Made by a program: the position numbers and the translations under genes
Shown: one piece after another, positions 54,190 to 59,350 of the stretch
How positions within the stretch are numbered: the first letter of the stretch is position 1
Layout: each line of letters begins with the position of its first letter
NCBI GenBank assembly: GCA_910587295.1
Contig: CAJULP010000026.1
Location: forward strand, 1-59,350
Origin: an uncultured Lachnospiraceae bacterium
GTDB lineage: Bacteria; Bacillota; Clostridia; Lachnospirales; Lachnospiraceae
Reading direction: 5' to 3'
DNA: 59,350 nucleotides
The notes under the pieces: generated by a model
Told to the model about the DNA's origin: nothing
What the model saw: the letters and a program-made list of their open reading frames with translations, nothing else
Databases searched by the model: none

Positions 54190-54447
54190 CTATATGCTCT
54201 TTTCCGATAAAAAGTACTTCCTTGCCAGTTCCTCCTTTTTCATTCCCGAAAGATGATCTTGATATATCTTTTGGTTACGGCTTAAAAGTTCTTTTCTTAT
54301 GGGAGTACCGCATAAACAAGCCTCCTTCGTATGGCATTTCCCATCATCAAAATTTACACAATACCTTTTATTATCATACCTTGATTTTGACCATCTTTCC
54401 ACCTCAAACTTATTTAGAAGAAAAATTATGTCCTTAGCAGCAAACAC
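54190..54447 (-). CDS. Short HTH-type protein, probably truncated
   Basis: An 85-residue unknown. A basic/aromatic start (FEVERWSKSRYDNKRYCVNF), a CHTKEACLCGTPIR stretch, and a C-terminal helix-turn-helix (YQDHLSGMKKEELARKYFLSEKSI) that stops inside the presumed recognition helix. It resembles CD3324-type or Mor-like small regulators, but this is by motif only. The start is a GTG with poor ribosome binding, so both ends may be eroded. Confidence 0.45.
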   Translation of the reverse strand: MFAAKDIIFLLNKFEVERWSKSRYDNKRYCVNFDDGKCHTKEACLCGTPIRKELLSRNQKIYQDHLSGMKKEELARKYFLSEKSI

Positions 54448-54476
54448 TTGCCCGGCACACTTTCTAATGTTAAAAT
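54448..54476 (+). promoter_or_regulatory. Probable promoter of the HD locus
   Basis: TTGCCC (54448-54453), a 17-base spacer and TAAAAT (54471-54476). It drives the micro-ORF and the broken HD gene. Confidence 0.55.
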
Positions 54477-54500
54477 ACTTTTATTGCAAAGGAGGTTACT

Positions 54501-54527
54501 GTGAAAAATAAATTTTTCACAGACTAA
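54501..54527 (+). CDS. 8-codon micro-ORF in a palindrome (possible leader peptide)
   Basis: A perfect SD (AAAGGAGG) is five bases before GTG, then seven codons and TAA: peptide MKNKFFTD. The codons lie in a 10-bp palindrome (TGTGAAAAAT / ATTTTTCACA, 54500-54521) 50 bases upstream of the HD gene. Either a leader peptide coupled to a hairpin, or the vestige of a deleted gene. Confidence 0.4.
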   Translation: MKNKFFTD

Positions 54528-54577
54528 TTTGTGCTTGCGCCCAAATTTGCAGGTTTTTGAAAACATGGAGGATTTTT

Positions 54578-55064
54578 ATGTTGCCAACCAGAGAACAGGC
54601 AGACGCTCTTTTAATAGAAGCCGAAAAATGTAATCCCGGGCCCTGGGGGAAGCACAGCCGGACCGTTGCCCATTGCGCGGAAAAGATCGCGCTTTCATGT
54701 ACCGGTCTAGACCCGGAAAAAGCCTATATCCTCGGCCTTTTACACGACATCGGAAGAAAATTTGGCAAAAGGCACTTAGGGCACGTATCGGACGGTTATT
54801 CTTATATGATGTCTTTAGGATATGAGGAAGCCGCAAGGATCTGCCCTGATCATAGACGCTCTTTCCTCTATTTCCCTGGATGAATACGACAGGCTGATCC
54901 AGCTTTGCGATTCCCTGGCAGGTGCGGAAGGCGTCCTTGATATCAAGGAGCGGATGAGCGACGTGAAACGCCGGTACGGAGCTTATCCCCAGGAAAAATG
55001 GGATTACAATCTAAAGTTAAAGGAATATTTTGAAAAAGAACCGGGCAAGATATCTACCTTGTGA
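54578..55064 (+). pseudogene. HD-domain phosphohydrolase with internal deletion/frameshift
   Basis: The first part (ATG 54578 after GGAGG) reads as an HD hydrolase: NPGPWGKHSRTVAHCAEKIAL, LGLLHDIGRKFGKRHLGHVSDGYSYMM, to EEAARIC, where it leaves frame. The second frame resumes as LIIDALSSISLDEYDRLIQLCDSLAG and runs to the natural end YFEKEPGKISTL. About 30 residues that normally lie between them are missing. Third gene in the window with the same pattern of damage. Confidence 0.75.
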
Positions 55065-55110
55065 CGGAAAAAGATACCTTCCGTCCTTAATTACTGCACA
55101 AAAAGATAAC

Positions 55111-55128
55111 GATTGAAAATTTTCAATC
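55111..55128. promoter_or_regulatory. Perfect 18-bp palindrome upstream of the symporter
   Basis: GATTGAAAATTTTCAATC is a perfect palindrome 60 bases before the symporter ATG and 46 bases after the HD stop. Candidate operator or the stem of a short hairpin; no U run follows. Confidence 0.4.
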
Positions 55129-55188
55129 TACGTATTTGGGCCTATTTCCTTGTGGGAGAGGTTCATGCGGGAAAGGCATGGTATAATC

Positions 55189-56655
55189 ATGAAACGAGAA
55201 AAATTTGGCTCCCGTCTGGGTTTCATCCTGGTATCCGCAGGATGCGCCATCGGACTGGGCAACGTCTGGAAATTTCCATACATCTGCGGCGCTTATGGCG
55301 GTGCCGCCTTTATTTTGATCTATCTGATCTTTTTAGTGATCCTGGGGATCCCGGTCATGGTATGTGAATTTGCAGCAGGAAGAGGCAGCAAAAAAAGCGT
55401 GGCCTTAAGCTTTAACAAGTTGGAACCTGCCGGCACATCCTGGCACAATTTAAGATATATCGGTATCTTTGGCTGTTACCTTTTAATGATGTTTTATACC
55501 ATGGTAGGCGGCTGGATGATGTACTACTGTTTCCGGAGTCTTAGAGGTGATTTCCGGGGTGCGTCACCGGAGCAGATTGCCGGCGCTTTCACCGGAATGC
55601 TGGGTGATCTGCCCACCATGACATTCTGGACCGTCCTGATCTGCCTGATTGGCTTTGCCGTATGTGCGTTGGGCCTTAAATCAGGTGTGGAAAAGATCAC
55701 CAAATTTATGATGGCGGCTCTTCTCCTCATCATGCTCGTGCTCGCCGTCCATTCCGTATTTTTAGAGGGTGCCGGCGCAGGGATCCGGTTTTATCTGGTG
55801 CCGGATTTCCAAAAGATGCTGGATAACGGAATCGGCAATGTAGTGTTTGCCGCTTTAAGCCAGGCTTTTTTCACCTTATCCATCGGCATCGGCGCCATGT
55901 TGATCTTTGGAAGTTATTTGGACCGTTCCCGCCGGCTTACCGGAGAAGCGGTTCATATCACTGTACTGGATACCGTTGTAGCGCTGACCGCAGGATTTAT
56001 CGTGATCCCCGCCTGTTTTGCGTACGGAATCGAGCCGGATGCCGGCCCCAGCTTAGTATTCATCACCCTGCCAAATATTTTTGCTCAAATGAAAGGCGGC
56101 TTTTTGTGGAACGCACTGTTTTTCCTGTTCTTAACCTTTGCGGCGCTGTCCACGATCATTGCCGTATTTGAAAATATCATCGCATTTGACATGGATCTGT
56201 TCGGCTGGTCACGGAAAAAGAGCGTGGCCGTAAGCGCTGTCCTTATGGTGGTACTCAGTATGCCTGCCGTCCTGGGGTATAACCTTTTATCCGGCATCCA
56301 GCCCCTGGGTGCGGGAAGCACTATAATGGACCTTGAAGATTTCATCGTATCCAATAATCTGCTGCCCTTGGGAAGCCTTGGCTATGTGCTGTTCTGTACC
56401 AGGAAAAACGGCTGGGGATGGGATGCGTTTTTAAAGGAAGCAAACGCCGGAGACGGACTTGCCTTCCCCCGCTTCCTGAAACCTTATGTTTCCTACGGCA
56501 TCCCCCTTATCATTGCAGTGATCTACCTGAAAGGATATTATGACAAATTCCGTGGGGAAAGCCCGCTGACCTTAGCCTGCTGGATGGGCGCCGCCGTTAT
56601 TTTCCTGCTGTTTGTATGCCTGTGTGCTTTCCGCAGCAGGAAAATGCATTCATAA
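55189..56655 (+). CDS. Sodium:neurotransmitter symporter family (NSS) transporter
   Basis: A 488-residue membrane transporter with eleven to twelve helices. The first helix has the sodium-site signature SAGCAIGLGNVWKFPYICG, the family's most conserved motif. Bacterial members are Na-coupled amino-acid importers. ATG 55189 fits the homologue start (MKREKFGSRLGFIL); ATG 55165 is possible with a short-spaced SD. Substrate unknown. Confidence 0.92.
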   Translation: MKREKFGSRLGFILVSAGCAIGLGNVWKFPYICGAYGGAAFILIYLIFLVILGIPVMVCEFAAGRGSKKSVALSFNKLEPAGTSWHNLRYIGIFGCYLLMMFYTMVGGWMMYYCFRSLRGDFRGASPEQIAGAFTGMLGDLPTMTFWTVLICLIGFAVCALGLKSGVEKITKFMMAALLLIMLVLAVHSVFLEGAGAGIRFYLVPDFQKMLDNGIGNVVFAALSQAFFTLSIGIGAMLIFGSYLDRSRRLTGEAVHITVLDTVVALTAGFIVIPACFAYGIEPDAGPSLVFITLPNIFAQMKGGFLWNALFFLFLTFAALSTIIAVFENIIAFDMDLFGWSRKKSVAVSAVLMVVLSMPAVLGYNLLSGIQPLGAGSTIMDLEDFIVSNNLLPLGSLGYVLFCTRKNGWGWDAFLKEANAGDGLAFPRFLKPYVSYGIPLIIAVIYLKGYYDKFRGESPLTLACWMGAAVIFLLFVCLCAFRSRKMHS

Positions 56656-56680
56656 TACTCCTCGTTAATGATACTAAAGC

Positions 56681-56707
56681 AAGGGATGAAAACCATTTTC
56701 ATCCCTT
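56681..56707. terminator. Hairpin between NSS and Rpn genes
   Basis: A 12-bp perfect stem (AAGGGATGAAAA / TTTTCATCCCTT) with a 3-base loop sits 23 bases after the NSS stop and 35 before the convergent Rpn stop. The U run is inside the stem end; likely terminator for both. Confidence 0.6.
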
Positions 56708-56741
56708 CCAATGAGCTGATAGGCAGCGCAGCGGTTTTGGT

Positions 56742-57737
56742 CTATCTTGTCAGGGCCGCACAGATCTGCCCCGCATCATAATTTCCCACTCTTTTTTGTG
56801 CTTCTATGATCTTTTCTACTTCTGAAAGTTCCTCTTCTAGTTCGTCCGCAATCGTCCTTGCAGCCTTATTCTTCATTAACTTTTTACATACCATTTGTAT
56901 CAAATGCTCCTGCATTCCCTCAAGCTTTCCTTCCTCTTTTCCTTCCAGCCGATAGTCCTCAAATGCTTTACACATCTCAAACCGCTTCTCTCCGTTTTTC
57001 ATCACTTTACACTCCTTTGGTATCTTCACTTTTGCTATCACTTCCAAAACTTCCCTCGTCGCACTGTCAATATTGTCATATGCTTCTCGGTTTTCTTCCA
57101 TGATTCTTTTCATCTGCTCCTTATCCTGGCCGTAGCGCACCGCTTCAAACAGCTGCCACAGGCCGGTATGATATTCATCAAACGTATCATGCCCATGACA
57201 GTCATAAAGGTTCAGCTTATAGTTTGTGACAAGCGGCTTCACCCTTTCGTCAACTTCCAGCAGATCATGCAGGCAGACCGCCCCATCCCATGGGTGCTCC
57301 GTACCGCAATACACCACCAAGGTAATGACGGGCACAAACTTTTCGTCTTTCCCCACACCCGAAAAAAACGCATCAATTCCTGCCGGCAGATCTTTCCTGC
57401 TTTCGTGGAACGCCTTCTTCTGCTTCCACCGCTTATGGTAGCTTAAACTCTCTGAGAGCATGTTCCTAAGCACCATCTGATAATCCACATAGGTCTGATG
57501 TTCCACCAGCATAATATGGACCAGATTTCCTTTCCACATCCGCGCCTTGTCAACGGTCGCTTTAAAGTTCTTCCTGCCCCCGGCCTCCCTGCCAAGATAG
57601 ACAAGCTGTGCATCCACCGCTTCCAGTTCATCAGGACTCACTACCTGCTCCCCCTGAAACAGCGCTCCGTTCATCTGGTCCGCAAACCTGCCGTTGTCGT
57701 CCAAATAGTCATAATAATACTCGTCTGGTTTTCCCAT
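56742..57737 (-). CDS. Rpn-family PD-(D/E)XK nuclease (transposase-like)
   Basis: A 331-residue member of the YhgA/Rpn recombination-promoting nuclease family. RFADQMNGALFQGEQVVSPDEL opens the domain; LVHIMLVEHQTYVDYQMVLR contains the nuclease core (E and Q). A helical, glutamate- and lysine-rich tail (EGKEEGKLEGMQEHL) follows and ends CAALTR. Intact. A broken paralogue faces away from it on the plus strand 0.3 kb upstream. Host-gene or mobile status is unclear. Confidence 0.82.
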   Translation of the reverse strand: MGKPDEYYYDYLDDNGRFADQMNGALFQGEQVVSPDELEAVDAQLVYLGREAGGRKNFKATVDKARMWKGNLVHIMLVEHQTYVDYQMVLRNMLSESLSYHKRWKQKKAFHESRKDLPAGIDAFFSGVGKDEKFVPVITLVVYCGTEHPWDGAVCLHDLLEVDERVKPLVTNYKLNLYDCHGHDTFDEYHTGLWQLFEAVRYGQDKEQMKRIMEENREAYDNIDSATREVLEVIAKVKIPKECKVMKNGEKRFEMCKAFEDYRLEGKEEGKLEGMQEHLIQMVCKKLMKNKAARTIADELEEELSEVEKIIEAQKRVGNYDAGQICAALTR

Positions 57738-57826
57738 ACTTCCGTCCTCCCTTAATAATTTTCATATAAGGGATTCCTTCAGATTAATCGATGTGTCACA
57801 GATGCGATACCAGAACTCCAGATTCC

Positions 57827-57858
57827 CAGATATGTTTGCAATTATAATAACATATCTG
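57827..57858. repeat. 10-bp inverted repeat in the Rpn intergenic region
   Basis: CAGATATGTT / AACATATCTG, perfect, with 12 bases (TGCAATTATAAT) between. It lies about 90 bases upstream of the Rpn start, in the shared regulatory region of two divergent paralogues. Candidate operator. Confidence 0.4.
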
Positions 57859-57916
57859 TCCTAATTGTGTAAAGATAAATTACATCGTATTTGCGAAAAG
57901 TTTTATAATTGCAATG

Positions 57917-57945
57917 TTGTAATCCCACCCCCGGTCTGTTATGAT
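57917..57945 (+). promoter_or_regulatory. Probable promoter of the second Rpn gene
   Basis: TTGTAA (57917-57922), a 17-base spacer and TATGAT (57940-57945), about 110 bases upstream of its start. Confidence 0.5.
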
Positions 57946-58053
57946 TAAGACATCTTAGATTCGTGTTTATTCTACCGCCAAGACGATCTGGCACATTATT
58001 TCCATCAGGGTTTATCACCTACATTTCAAAACAGAGAAGGAGTGTTTATTTCT

Positions 58054-59014
58054 ATGGGGCAAAAGAACAATGCATTATGCAGCTGCTTATCGAATCCGGT
58101 CATTTTTGCGGATTTTATCAATGGAAGCATCCATAGCGGGGAAAAAGTGGTATCCCCCAGGCAGCTTTCAGACCGGGAGACGGTCACCTGCCAGAAGGAA
58201 GGAACAGGGTATCTGACACCCCGGAAGCCACGGTATGTTGAACGGCGGCGGGATGTGTTAAAAGCAGTCTTTCACGATGACTGCTACATTGTAATCGGCA
58301 TAGAAGCCCAGGACCGGGTGGACTATGCCATGCCGGCCCTGTGCATGGAATATGACGTCATGGAATATAAAAGGCAGTTAAAGGAACTGAAAAATAACCG
58401 GAAGGAAAAGCTTCCCGGGGAGGAGTTTTTCTCCGGCATGGCAAAGGACGAAAAACTGAATCCCGTCACAACGATCGTGTTTTATCATGGAAAAGATCCC
58501 TATGACGGTTGCACGTACCTGCACGATATGTTAGACTTAAATAAGGAAAACAAAACGTTTAAACGTTATGTTTCGGATTATCATGCAAACATGATAACGG
58601 CCAATGACCTTGACGAGACTAAGTTCGAGACCGGGATGCGGGAGCTTGCAGGCTTCTTAAAGCGGCAGGCGGACAAGACAAAGTTAATGGGGTATTTTCA
58701 GGAAAACGAGGAACGGATCCTGAAGATGGACGAGGAGACTTTTGACACGGTCAGCATCCTGCTCCATCTTCCTAAGAAAATCAGCAGATTGAGAAAAAGT
58801 ACGGAAGGAGATGGAACCGACATGTGTAGAGCAATAAGGGAATGGGCTGCCGATGAGCGGAACGCGAAAAGCGCGGCAAAAAAATCGGAGAAAAAATTGG
58901 AATCAAGAAAGGTGAAAAGCGTTTTGCAAGCCTGATGGCTGCCTTGATGGCCTGGGCAGGGCAGTTTCTGATGAAACTTTCCGGGATTCCCTGTATCGGG
59001 AATTTGCTCTGTAA
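58054..59014 (+). pseudogene. Rpn-family paralogue with 3' frameshifts
   Basis: The first frame (ATG 58054) runs as a normal Rpn protein: VIFADFINGSIHSGEKVVSP, IVIGIEAQDRVDYAMPAL, FFSGMAKDEKLNPVTTIVFY, to EWAADER. There it drifts into a basic string and stops at 58935. In another frame the true tail continues (GKKIGEKIGIKKGEKRFASLM), and after a second shift it reaches the family-like end SDETFRDSLYREFAL at 59014. Thus two small indels near 58865 and 58950. Divergent from the intact paralogue at 56742-57737. Confidence 0.75.
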
Positions 59015-59054
59015 AATTCCCGTTTAGTTGGGTTAAAGGGGTTGTCTAAATGCC

Positions 59055-59142
59055 CGAAGGGAAGGAAAGAAAAATCTACGTCACCACGCTCGATAAAGCG
59101 TTCGCGAAATGGTTCCTTAAGATTTTTCTTTCCTTCCCTTCG
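59055..59142. repeat. Long perfect hairpin (22-23 bp arms)
   Basis: Arms 59055-59076 and 59121-59142 are exact reverse complements (purine-rich left arm starting CGAAGGGAAGG), extendable by one base. The 44-base loop holds its own ACGCT/AGCGT mini-hairpin. The plus strand continues GAGTTTTTGG. This is far longer than a simple terminator. Confidence 0.8.
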
Positions 59143-59350
59143 AGTTTTTGGCTAACACTAACCCAACGAAACATTCAACTAAATGTGAAAACCACTACTT
59201 AAATGGCTACCGCTAATAGTGCCATTTACGCCACATTGCGTCAAATAGCCAGCTACGTAGTGGGTAGAAATCTAGTCGAGCGGCCAGTTGGGCTTACATG
59301 AGCCAATAGCCCAGCCGGGATGAGGGATAAAAATCTTAAGGAGCCATTTC
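59107..59350. repeat. Palindromic repeat element running off the right edge
   Basis: The last bases (59325-59350) are an inverted, slightly diverged copy of 59107-59131, sharing GAAATGG-TCCTTAAG and an A/T-rich run. Between them are a CCACTAC / GTAGTGG pair (59192-59198 and 59257-59263) with a nested TGGCTA / TAGCCA pair, and GGGCT / AGCCC at 59289-59312. No coding frame is convincing. It may be a MITE-like or other structured repeat, cut by the window edge. Confidence 0.6.

Noticed and set aside
1..59350. tRNA, rRNA, CRISPR array or prophage
   Set aside because: No cloverleaf ending in CCA, no rRNA-like sequence, no regularly spaced direct repeats, and no integrase, capsid or tail genes were found on reading.

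Overview
The window looks like a chromosomal segment of a Gram-positive anaerobe of the Lachnospiraceae (Clostridium cluster XIVa) type. The evidence is a set of Firmicutes regulatory RNAs (a SAM-I riboswitch before metK, a T-box before thrS), strong AGGAGG-type ribosome binding sites, a BlaR1/BlaI pair, a small alarmone synthetase, a spore-type LysM-GH18 hydrolase, an EpsG-type exopolysaccharide cluster, LytTR/GHKL signalling and rubrerythrin-type oxygen defence. The genus is not resolved. I see no rRNA, tRNA or CRISPR array.

Layout. 1-20.5 kb is mostly housekeeping: BlaR1/BlaI-type sensor and repressor, metK, murA, an M23 envelope hydrolase, a Y-family DNA polymerase, a flavin reductase, a small alarmone synthetase, a PAQR/hemolysin III protein, a UDP-sugar pyrophosphorylase-galE pair, a membrane-anchored NERD-domain gene between 76-bp inverted repeats, an AT-rich 0.9 kb decayed stretch, the GH18 hydrolase, a WYL regulator with a DUF3795 protein, a dipeptidase and a lone pseB. 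20.6-25.7 kb is a three-gene restriction-modification operon: an N6-adenine methylase, a C5-cytosine methylase, and a nuclease-N6-methylase fusion. 25.7-33 kb is a patchwork of broken genes (XRE regulator, GNAT acetyltransferase, AAA ATPase-nuclease, Fur-family remnant) around ogt and a T-box-controlled threonyl-tRNA synthetase that lacks the TGS domain. 33-36 kb holds a rubredoxin-glutamate synthase fusion, rubrerythrin and asparaginase.

36-48.4 kb is an 11-gene minus-strand exopolysaccharide operon (phosphoglycosyltransferase, chain-length protein, EpsG polymerase, seven soluble or GtrB-type glycosyltransferases and one multi-pass glycosyltransferase). A LytTR regulator and a GHKL kinase diverge from its promoter. 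50-54 kb is a compact four-gene operon (radical SAM, metallophosphoesterase, zinc-ribbon membrane protein, TPM-domain protein). 54-59.35 kb holds a short HTH-type gene, a broken HD phosphohydrolase behind an 8-codon micro-ORF, a sodium:neurotransmitter-type symporter, two Rpn/PD-(D/E)XK paralogues (one broken), and a dense palindromic repeat element running off the end.

The main theme is accessory DNA at several stages of decay. At least five genes show the same pattern of an internal deletion and/or frameshift while both flanks still read as good protein. The most novel-looking items are the NERD cassette with promoter/SD-bearing inverted repeats, the three-gene R-M operon, the TGS-less ThrRS, and the palindromic element at the right edge. 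All family assignments come from reading protein motifs by eye; no database search was run.
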